Source: Liolophura sinensis
Lineage: Eukaryota; Mollusca; Polyplacophora; Chitonida; Chitonidae
Length of the DNA stretch: 64,000 nucleotides
Assembly (NCBI RefSeq): GCF_032854445.1
Contig: NC_088303.1
Span: 25,181,501-25,245,500, forward strand
Reading direction: 5' to 3'
This document shows positions 27,101-39,100 of this stretch, in pieces. Position numbers and translations under genes: made by a program. The first letter of the stretch is position 1. Every line of letters begins with the position of its first letter. Below the pieces are notes generated by a model. It worked only from the letters and a program-made list of their open reading frames with translations, was not told the origin of the DNA and did no database searches.

Positions 27101-30100
27101 AAAATATGTAACAGTCTTGAATAGGATGTAAGACATGAAGAAAAATCAGTTAATGAATTGGTGTTTTATGGTAGCATTTATTATTGCTGAATACTTGTAC
27201 TGTGAGGTTCTCTGCTTTCCTTGTGGCATTTCCGTGTTCTTTACATCATTAAGCAATGTGTTCTGTGCTTTCCTCTTTTAGTATTCTGACTTTTTGAAGA
27301 AGTTGTTTGTGCCCTTGTGACATTTCCGTGTTCTTTACTTCATGAAGCAGTGTGTTCTGTGTTTGCCTCTTTCACTATCCTGACTTGTTGAAGAAGTTGT
27401 TTGTGCCCTTGTGACATTTCCGTATTCTTTACATCATTAAGCAATATGTTCTGTGTTTCCTCTTTCAGTATTCTGACTTGTTGAAGAAGTTGTACGTGCG
27501 TATGGCCACCACCTGTCCTGTGAGGTTTAAAACGGCACGGACACCACCTAATGGGACCATCATACGTGCCATGCCCATCTTCATGAAGCCAGAACATGTT
27601 CAAGAGGTGGTCAAGCGATGTCCGAATCACGCCACATGTAAAGAGCACAACGAAAGTGAGCGTCTTAATGCTGTTGACTTAAACAGAAGCTTGATAGTCA
27701 TTGCTTGAACTGGTGGTTTACATTCACAAGGTTACAAATATTATAGTATTTGCCTTAAAATTAGCCTGAAAAAAGTGTATTTTTACTGGACAGCAAAGAT
27801 CAAATATATTATTTTTGGTGTTGAAACTTCCATTTTTTCTGCACATCATCTTATCTTCCTAAAATACCTGGCCTGTCCAAGATAAGTGCAGCTCTCTGAA
27901 TCAAGGAAACTCTCGGATGAAATTTTAGGTCAAAAACTCAACTACTGTTGTCAGTAATAACTTTTTATTGTTCAGTTGAAAGAAACTTATCCTAAATATT
28001 TATTAAAAAAGAAAAAAGGTTAGATGAAGAAGGAAACATGTGTTTGGCATTTAATTACATTTTATGTGAATGTGCAATTTTGATTGAATCTTTACAAAGG
28101 CCTGTGTGGTCATGCTAACCTGGAATTTCATCCTGATTATAATCCATGTTAAACCAATCCACAGGTGCTCTAAAATCAAAGTCACAGGTGTCCATGATAA
28201 TTATCCAATGATAATTATGTACTAAAGTGTAGCTTATTGGCTGAAAATTGTGATGCATAGATCGGTGCAGCAGATGTCTGGTTAAGCTATTAACCTGAAG
28301 AGTATTGAGTTTACAACTTAAGCCTAATTACTGTTTTGCATGGCTGAAACAGATGTAATTAAAACAGAGTACTTTGATGAGTAATGATGGGCGAGAAGGG
28401 AAGAGGATATCCTAGCAACCTAATTAAAATCCTGGCCTATTGGAAATATGTGCTTGATTATTGTGCTTCATGCTGAGCTTAACTGAGTGTGTGAGAATGC
28501 ATTTAAACAGTTTCACCTGCAAGTGTAATTAAATCACTCGTAATGATACCTGTACATTATTGATTTGTTAATACACTGTGCAGCCTGGCCGATGATCCAC
28601 AGGATTTATTAATATTAAGAAAAAATTATCATTTATTTTCCAGAAAAGTAAATCTGTTGCATTAGTTTCCAGTTAAATAAAATGTTCCAGCAACAGTTAT
28701 CTGTGGATTAACTTTCATTTCTCTGTGCTGATTTATTTCACTGTAACTTGTGACCCTGTTGATACAGTACCTTACCACATTTCTGCCAGTTTCTGACTTT
28801 CTTGCACCCTTTTTGGAAAATATGATTTTTGGAGCACATTGCGAAGAACAGTGGTAGATGTTTTATTATTCCTCTACCCATGGGTGTAATTGCTTTACTC
28901 GCTCAATCCAGTATTGTTAACTTTGGTGTTCGTGTTTCTCAGATCATCCTGCCCCGACTCACTTAGTCCGCTGTGAGCACAAGTGCGCGCAGTACGTGAT
29001 GGATGACTACACTGGCAGACAGAGTGTCGTCATACCTAATGAAGCGACACAAGGTATGGGGAAAGAAAAACAAAGAGAGAGAGAGAGAGAGATTTACATT
29101 CTTGTACAGTTATGCCATCTTTGATTCTATGTTAATCTGGGTCAAATTAATGTAACAGGGTAAAATGTACTTGCTATATGCAACTTAGATCGCAGCACTA
29201 ATTGTGATAGGTCAGCCATGTTGGAATTTGAACCAATGAGCTCTGAAACCTTAGTCTGTGTCCTACCAGTAGACCAATGGGAGATTTCCATTGACCTGGG
29301 TATATTGCCAGATCCTTCTTCTTTGAGTTGCAGTGGTTGTGAGTTCTCTACTATTAAGATCTGCCCACAATGTATTTTTTGGACATGTGTGATGTCTTCA
29401 GCATGATTATTTCTCGTTTTTCATGATTTTACAAATTTTGCACTTAGCGTGTTGCCCAAAATTGAAGATGGTATACATTTGTGTGTTTTATGAGGATAGC
29501 ACAGCTTCTAGTTACTCAAGTATTTATTCATTGTTGCAGCTGGATCTGAATGGGTGGTGAACCTGTTCCAGTTCATGTGCCTGGGGTCATGTGTGGGTGG
29601 CCCAAACCGTCGCCCCATCCAGATCGTCTTCACCTTGGAGAAAGAGTAAGTTTATTCTTGTCATGCATCATTCAGAGTTTTCACAGTTTGTAACATATGT
29701 AAGACTGTGTGGCTTAGTGGTTAGCGTACCATGACCCGGGAGCCTCTTTTCAATGCCGTGGCTAGGAGTTCTAGTCCAACTCCTGTTGGCTTCCTCTCCA
29801 GTCAAATGCGAGAAAGTCTATCAGTAACTTGCAGATGTTCGTGGTTTTTCACCAGGCTCTGCCAGGTTGCTCCCACATTATCCCACCACAGTGCTGGCCA
29901 CTGTTGTGTACGTGAAGCCCCAGTCAGGTCGAATAGGTAACATCCTAGGGTTAAACAACTAAATCAGACTTATCCAGGTACTAAACTTCCTATACCATAA
30001 CACATGATTTGGATGAAAGTTGATCTGTAAGTTGCGATCGTGTTTGGTTTTGCAGTCAGAAAGTGTTGGGGCGACGTGCGGTGGAGGTGAGGATATGTGC

Positions 30101-33100
30101 ATGTCCTGGCAGAGATAGAAAGGCGGACGAGAAGGCAGTGCTCCCTGCCAAACCTTCCCCAAAGAAAGGTATTTGACTTAAATTCAAAATTAAATGTTTT
30201 TCTTCATTAGTTTTGTGTTCAGCTTTCACTGTAGGCTCATTGTGTATTGTAGGGGTTGGGCAAAATGAATGAATCTAAGGTGGTTTCCACTGCTCAGCAA
30301 CAGCTCAAATTAAGACAAATATTAAGTACTGTCTGCTATAACACTAGTTTATCAGCACTCTTTGTGTTTATGATAACACCCACATTGGTGATCTAAAGTT
30401 TCTTTCAAATCTAGTCACGTATTCATTTTAAACCCAAAATGCTTCATGTTCAAAGTGAAGCGGTATAGATTGTTGTATGATTTTCATCTGAAATTGAGAT
30501 AAATTTGTCATTGAAGATAGGGTTTTCTCATTGCTTATGTACTGACATTATGATATTATGATTATCTTTGTTTTACTTGTCAGCATTATCGAAAATGACA
30601 GTTGGCACAGAAATTACAACTATTGGAGCCAAAAAAAGGAAGTTGAATGATGAGGATACCTACACTTTAACCGTGAGTTATTCCCCTTTAGTGTACATCA
30701 ATTTAAGGATGTTTGAGATTTGAGAAGTATGTATTTTGGAAAGATTGTTGAAGTGTAAATTTGAAGAAAGAAATGTTTTATTGTTTTGTTTTTGTTTTTT
30801 TGACACTGTTTTCTTTCCATTCTTTGGTAATGTGGCATCACTTCTTAATATTGTGTTCCAACAGGTCAGAGGGAAGGAGAACTATGAAATTTTGTGCCGA
30901 CTTCGAGACTCGTTGGAGTTATCTTCATTGGTTCCTCAAGCCCAAGTTGAACAGTATCGACAGAAACAGGTTGAACTGCAAAAAACGTAAGTTAAATGAT
31001 CATTATATGTATAAATCCATGGGGTTGATATATGTATATCAAATTTCAAGAACAAGATAGGCAAAGAACTTTTCTTTAGCTGAAATATGAAGAAATCTGT
31101 TGCAGAAGTGACTGTGTGACTGATATAGTTGCACTATTCTCCCTTTCTCTTTATCTCGACTACCAAGACTACCAGCTGTGTCAACCCCCAAATGTTTTCA
31201 TGCTTCTGTGTTCATAATTTGGTAGTATATCAACCCTTCTTTTGTCACTTAGTGTTAGCCTGGTATTGCACTCGCAGGAATACTGTCCGTATCATTTCGT
31301 TATTTATTTAGTAGAGAAGGGAGTTAATTATACTGAAGTATTTTTCTCCCACTGGATTACTATAGAGTGACATGAAATAGTCTATTTGTTATGAGTACTA
31401 CTGGAGTAGTAATATTACCATACACTGTTAAACAAAATCTTTAAATGTTATCCCAGAGCAATTGGCATTTTACGAAATAAGGGTGAAAGTGAAAAACTTC
31501 AGGAAATTCTAATCCCATTTTTCTAAAAATGCTAGTTTGTTATGATAGAGGTACATGTGAAGCATGGCACCTTATCATCATAGATGCCAGAAGTTATGCC
31601 AAATACCATATGCACTTTCCATTGGGTTTGTTTTGGTGGTTGTCGCTGAGCTTTATTGCACAGCAGAACTTGTCCTCACATGACTGTTTGCTGGTAGTCG
31701 TTGCAAAACCGTTACAAACATCCTATCCCATAATCTCACAGTAGTCTGCACCTTATATCTTCGCGCTTTCTGTTATCCTTGCCCTCTTGCCAGTGTGATG
31801 CATCATGGGAACTGTTGCCAACCTGCCACCAGCCACCTGAATACGATACGGCCAATGGAAATGGATGTAGCAAAACTTTTTGGGGGTGATGTTTTAACCG
31901 TGCTGATTGGCTGAATCGTTTCAGGTGGCTGACAGCAATGATGGCAGAGGAAACTGACAAGTCACCACTCGAGAAGAAGAAAAAGCTCCCACCAAAGCCA
32001 ACAAAAGTGGCGTACAGAATGAAGGGAAAGTAAACAGCCAGTGTGCCATCCCTCAATCGCCTACATTTCCTCTCTCGTATCAAAATTTCATCAGATCCCA
32101 TGACACATTGCTGTTACTTGCTGGCATGGACTCGTAATAGGAACTGAAAGTGCTGTTAAGTTTGTATGGTGACAGTTTTTGGTACGCTCATGGTAGATGT
32201 GGTTATTTGTCATTGTTCCACATTTTTACCTCCCTCCATAGTTCGAGTGTTAGCAGTTGGTTTTGAAGTTTTTCATGATAGTTGTCGTGCTTGTTTTGAC
32301 TTTACAGCAGGGATGACATTGTTAATTGTAACTTTTTACAGGTGTGTAGAAGCAATCTCAAGTGATCCCACAAAAAAGATTATCATCCAAGGAGCTAATT
32401 TGCATAACTGCCTTCATTATCCAAATGAGTGGTAGCTTTGATAATCATCTGTTAAAACCACATGTGTGGTTGTAAGATGTTTAAGAAGTAGAAAAGTGAA
32501 TTCTATATGCATTTCTATACACAATAGTGCATGCATTAAGTGGACAAATTTTGTAATTGCAATGTTTTAATTTTTTGTTAAGTTGTCCACACTTTTACTC
32601 GAAAAAAAAAAACTAATATATGGTTTTCATTTTTTTTTTTAATAAAATCGCTTTTAAACTGCCAGATTTTTTACTGGCATCACAAGCCAATTTTTATGAT
32701 GATCATTTTAAGACTTGCATACATATGCATATTATTAGATGCTCAGTGTTCAAAAGATTTCATGAAAAAGTTATTGAGGAGATAAGTCGTAGGTATATTC
32801 GTTACCTAATGATGGATACATTCTGATGAATGCAAACTGTTCCAAGTTTATAACATCTATATTCATAAAATTCCAAAACGTTACAACAAAACTGGTGCAG
32901 CATTCATTTTCTGTGTAATTTATATATAGTTAGTAGAAATGGTTATTATGTGTTTAGACACCTGCAAGAGAACATTTGCTGGTCAAGGTATGACTTGTTT
33001 TAGTTTGTTTTTTGTGTTGTTTTTTTTTTAAATATTGTTATAATAGGCAAGTCTTATATAACCTTATTTACACTCAGTTAGGTGTAAATGTTACACCTGA

Positions 33101-36100
33101 AGAAGCCGTCCATTCCACTTCTTATACAATTTGTACATTGTTGCTTTTGTTATATATCTATTTACAATTTTGTAGATATTTGTATTTATATCTTGTTGTA
33201 AGAATTTCTTGTGAAAAAGGCAGATTTATTTTGATAACATGATGGTCAGTGCTTAAGGTGTAAGATTTCGATCCTACCATATTTGCGCTTGTAACTGGCG
33301 CATTTGTGTAACTGGCACACATACAGTAGTACGAATAAGATTTATTCCAGAATAACCTTTGTGACCTTTGACTAATTTGGGAGATTGGACTCTCAGACGG
33401 CCCAGCTGGATATCACTCAAAAGGATAAGCCCCAGGATGTGTCCCACTTGCTCCCCTGTGGTCACGGGAAGAAATAGTGCCCACAGATGTGTCGTTCCAT
33501 CGGCCACTGGTCTCGTCCAGTGGCCGAGCCTGACGTGGGTGGAGCCCGTGGCATATTTGGTAACGCCTTAACTCACATTTCCGGAATATTGGGACATCAC
33601 TTAGTGTCTTACGGTAGCCACTGCAGGTGCTACCATTGGCACTTCGATCAGTGAATGGAACGCGCCCCGAGAAAAAAATGATAAACCCGACATCCTGTGG
33701 ACCCATCAGTGAATAGTTTCCTTTGACAAAGGCTACCTGTTATCCTTGATAACAGCTAGTGCTGTCTTCATTCTGTTTAGCTAAGGCATGGTCTGTCATG
33801 AACACATAGTTCTAAAAGCCACGTTGGTTTTACTTTACTTTTGCTGTCATTTCCGCTGGACATTAAGAGCTTTGTAAAAAGTGCACCAGTTACAGTACAC
33901 GTGCAAATAAGGTACATTTCATCTGCCATAGCTGCCTGAAGATGCAGTCAGATTATCTGCAGTTGGAAACTGTGCAGTAGTGTCAAGTTTTGCATTGTTT
34001 ACATTTGTTACTCACGTATCATTGCATGTAATAAACCAAAATCTGTCACAGTTTTATCTCTCTCTCTGTTGTGCTTTACTCTATCTCTTTGAACCCCTTT
34101 TTACTTGGACATATTAAAGGAAGGCCAGAAATAAGTGCCAGTAAGGATAACTAAGAGAGAGAACAGAACTAAGTAAGTAATAATAATGGTAAAGAGGAGG
34201 AAAATCAAGATGAAAGTGATAGTAATAGTAGCTAAGACGAAGATTAGGACTAAAGTGATAGTAATGGTAACTAAGACGAAGACTGGAGTTAAGTGATAGT
34301 AGTGGTAACTAAGACGAAGACTGGAATTAAGTGACTGTAATGATAAACTAAGTGGAATACCTCAGTTAAGTGATAGTAATGGTAACTAAGAAGAACACTG
34401 GAGTTAAATAAGTGATACCAGTAATGATGATTAATGGAAGACCAGAACTAAATGAGTAATTGTAATGTTGACGAAAGGAATTCAGTTGCAAAGTAGGTGA
34501 TAGTTGTGGTAATGTGAGGGAGTACAGGAAATAATGGTAGTGTAATTCATAATTCTTCAGCCTTTTCACATGTTTGCAACTTGATTGTTCAAGCATATTG
34601 TGAAAGTATTATTCTCTGGTGACTGATAAAATTATAACTTTGTTGAAGCCCTGAAACTAGCCAATCCAACCAATGTAGTGTTGTCTCCAAAATAAAATTA
34701 CAAATGTGCGTAAATTACTCCAAAAGCTGTTCTTTGATATGCGAAATGGTTGAATTTGGGTGAATGAAAGACATACAGGACTAAATGACAGGAATGGTAA
34801 CTAAGGGGGAGGCAAAAAAAAAAAGTAATGGTAACTAAAAGTAGTTTTGTACATCTGTTGAGAAGGAATATTGCGACCAAATTCCTTGCAAGACTCAAAG
34901 AACTGCGAATCATAGCTGTGACAGACTAAAGAAATCTTTTGTTAGACAGTACATATAATTCACTTGGAGCTTGTGTTAATGAGGAGTACTCGGCAGACAG
35001 AGCAGGATTATGTTCACTAAACCATATATAATATTTTGTTGTTTAACCGTAACGGCAAGTCTGGTGCTGTGTTTATCTTGAACTACAGTTTAATGTAGTG
35101 CCTACAGTAATCTGCAAGAGCTATTCCATACCTGTTGTATGGCTTTAACAATTTCAAAAAATTGTAAAAACATATACATTGACATTGAAAGAACTTTTGC
35201 TGATATGACAAATGGTAGAATAAGATTACATTGCATTTGATGTAATAAAATGTCTTGAACATTTTCTTAGGGTTATTATGGTTAGGTGTTATTACAAATG
35301 AGTACTGACATCTGAATAGCCAAGGGACAGTTGTACCTGTCTCGGGTATAGGATTGCAACATTTGTCACAGTTGATACTCAGAAGAAATAGGCTGCATAT
35401 GTTTATTCACATGATGACAGAATGGATATTTATAGATCTGTTTTGACCCTGTGAAAAGTTGTATTGTCACAGCAGTGAAGTCGTGTTAGTAAGTGATAAA
35501 CTGCTTAAACAGAGATACACATCAGTTCATAAGTCTGAAACGGTACACATTCCATACATGCCCTGAGCCGGAAAGTATGTGCCTGAACATAAGTGTGCAA
35601 AGTATACACATTTGTCTGTGCCTGAGAAATACACTAATGTGCATAAGCCTGAGAAGTACACTGATTCATGCGTTGATTGAAGAAATACCCACATTTTCAT
35701 AGGCCTGAAAGTATACATATTTGCCTGGGCCTGGGAAATACACCACTTGAGCATAAGCCTGAAAAGCTTATATGCTTGAGCCTGTACACAGACATACGCC
35801 TAAAATGCACTTACGTACACAGTCCTGAGATACCCATGAATGTTCAAAAAAGCCCAAGAAGTTAACAAATAAGCATAAGCCTGAAGATTACACACATTTG
35901 CCTGAGCGTGAGAAATGCATGTGTGTAGCCTGAAAATTACCTGTTCGCAAACCTGAAAGTATGCACATCTGCATAGGCCTGAGACATGCAAATGTGTGCA
36001 GAAGGCTTGTAAAGTACATACACATACTTACATGTACATGTACATCTATGTCTGAGAAGTACAGGCATTGGCATGACAAATAGAGACAACTTGTGTACTG

Positions 36101-39100
36101 GCTTGAGAAATAGAGATAGGGTTGAGAAATAAATGTGTGCAGAGGTTGTGAGGTACACAACTGCACAAGCCTGAGAAATACATGTTCATGTGCGCACACG
36201 TGCACTTTAAGAAAAATACTGTAATTCATGTAGGTAGAACGTCGCATAACTCGGGTGCATCATACCCATTCTTGCCTGATATCATAATCCTGAGTGGGTT
36301 ACACAGATTATCTAGCCGAGATCACCTAGAGGAATGGATTAAGGGTTAATCGCCTTTTGTGTGATGTTTATTGTGTAACTGGATGTCACCGAACCTTGTT
36401 TTATACCTCATCATTTCCCTTGAATGCTGTGTGAATTCTTGAGATTTGACTCAATACAAGGTTCACTTGTATCAGGTTACACAATAAACACTAAGATGAA
36501 TATGTAAAGTGTATTCTAAATTGCCAAAATGGAGAAACTTGGTATATTTCATCCTCCATAGGCCATGAAATTCAGACCAGTTATTGGCAAGAATTGGCCA
36601 CTGCAGTTGACGTAGATATTTCAAAGCTGCATGTATATGACGTCATATTTTTGAGTGACATAGGAATGTAAAAATTGACTGCATGAATAATGATGTCATA
36701 ACGCTGAGCTCAGAATGCTCTGCATGAGTAATGATGTCATAACGTTGAGCTCAGAATGCTCTGCACGAGTAATGATGTCATAACGTTGAGCTCAGAATGC
36801 TCTGCACGAGTAATGATGTCATAATGCTGAGCTCAGAATGCTCTGCACGAGTAATGATGTCATAACGCTGAGCTCAGAATGTAACGTTATGAAAGAACAG
36901 TTCTTTTTCAACATCACACCATCTAAGTGTGAATACCAAACAAAAATGTAATAACGAAAGTGATACCCATGAACTACATGAAATAGCACTTTTATTACTG
37001 AAGTAAATTTTGATATTTCATCTTTATGTAAATAATGAAAGCAAATCTATGAATTAGGATTAACAAGTTCAAGGTCACTGGCTGCTTCTAAGCTGCAGTG
37101 CTTGTAAACTAACTCTTTGCTTTACAAGCACAACTATGCAGTAATGGTGACACATTATTACAGAAAAGAAAAAACAAGATTACATGGCCAACTTCCCCGC
37201 CGGTATGGCTGGACTTTTCCAAACTGTCCATCAAGAGCACTCATTTGACCAATCATAAACAGTATTATTTCAAATAGGTCGATTAGATTGTCCCGCACAT
37301 TGATCAGAACTGTTTGATCTTTTTATAACGTCAAGTCACATTTGCTTTCAATGTCACATTTGTTTTCAGTGTCCACATTTGTTTACATTGTCGCATTTGT
37401 TTTCAGTGTCACATTTGCTTTCAATGTCGCATTTGTTTTCAGTGTCACATTTGCCTTCGGTGAGAGACTAATATAAAGTAAGATTATGACAAGTGGTGGT
37501 GGGTCATCATGTATGTGGGATCCAGCCTTTGTAGCTGACATCACATCTAAGATATGGCTTGATTTTTTTGTGCATGTATGTAGTTGACTTAGGCATACAT
37601 ATATATTATAGCTGATGTCTTCTCATAGGTGTTTTATGAATAGCAGGCAGATAACATTGGTTTGATATGATTTGTGATAAATGGGTGGATGTCTGTTCTG
37701 CGGTGTCACAAGACACCAGGTATTAACCAGTGTCATGTTTTGTCACACTTGTACATGATATCACATGTAGAGTGGATAGATTGCACAATGTAGCTGATAT
37801 CACATGTCACGTGGGATAGATTACATGGTAGCTGATATCACATGTAGAGTGGATATACATGGTAGCTGATATCACTTTTTATATTTTGTGATTTTATATG
37901 ATACATCCTTGTGCCAGGCACAAGGTGGCAGTTGTCTCAGTTATTCCCTTTTCTGTTTACAGAGTGCCTCCAGCTAAATTAGTTTCTATCCAGAGCAGCG
38001 GGAACGGCTCGGTAGAGTCGCGCCAGAGTAGTCTCCCCTTCACCACGGGCAACCAGGTTGTCAGCTCAGCAACACTGACGCCTCCAGACCAGACTCCGAA
38101 CAACAGCGATGTCAAAGTTATTGTCAACACTCTGAATCCACCTGTTGACACCACCATTGCAAAGTAAATCATTTTCTTCTTGTGCGATATTAAAACGCAG
38201 ATACCCTCCCACCTTTGCAGGTTTTGAAGTGAAGTTACCAGCCCCATTGTCCTGTTCAAATTACCAATCTGGTTACTTGTTATTAATTAAGCTGTATGTT
38301 AACTTATTCTCTGTAGATTTGTTGGCCTAGTTGCGGAGCATAGCCCATGTACACAGAAGAAATAGAAATAGTTCTAGTCAAAATAGAAATGTTGGTAACT
38401 AGTCTGTCATACCATACTTGAAGATATCTCTAGTTTGCTTCACCTGTGACCCTTCAAATCACATACATGTATTCTTGGGTCAGTCTGAAGACTTATCATT
38501 TAACATGAGACTTTTGTATTTTCTTTCAGATGGTTGACCAATCTTGGCCTGTCAGCTTACATTGACAATTTCCATCAGGCTGGCTTGTACAACCTTTTCC
38601 AGTTGGATCAGTTTCAGCTTGAGGTAACATAGATATTTTCACTAATTTCCATTTATTTAACTACTGTAATTCTTCAACCTTTTCGCCTCCCTCGGCAACC
38701 AATATTTTGAAACTTTCTGAGAGAACTATGGGGTGCAGACAACTAATTTGCACAGTTTTGTGATGCTTTCATCTTTCATGACAAACAAATCATTTAGCAT
38801 CATTTTGATACTAATTATATCTTAAATTCCACTGTAAAAACTGCAGTACTGCTTGAAAAGGTTGAAGATTTATAGCATTTTTGTATGATGCCATGTTTGG
38901 AAGCTAATAATGGCGAATAATAAATGTACTTAAAATTTGAACAAACATGTTGAACATTATTATAATTATGGTAGCTTTTTCTCTGTTTAGCCCAGCCAGT
39001 TTGGTCATGTGATGGTCCTTCATCACACAACAGGTTATAAGAAAGAAGCGTTGACCAGTAAACTTGACCAGAGTCACGCAATTGAAATGCTTTTATCTTT

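Larger units (their letters stand above)
32034..37962 (+). other. 3' untranslated region of the short form and long intron with tandem arrays
   Basis: After the short-form untranslated region (to about 32650) the intron holds a G+C-rich patch at 33270-33710, tandem arrays at 34140-34530, 35540-36190, 36680-36884 and 37330-37460, and a smaller TAGCTGATATCAC repeat near 37740-37880. I see no further exon. Confidence 0.7.

Noticed and set aside
27282-27320. Copy 1 of the 94-bp repeat as a functional p53 exon
   Set aside because: The acceptor is intact but the frame hits a stop after [12 protein letters not shown] and no donor follows, so it cannot give a full protein.
31736-32101. 121-codon minus-strand frame
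   Set aside because: Antisense shadow of the alternative p53-like terminal exon at 31925-32033.
35888-36247. 119-codon minus-strand frame
   Set aside because: It lies within the degenerate 30-bp array; its His/Cys/Ser-rich repeats follow the DNA repeat, not a protein family.
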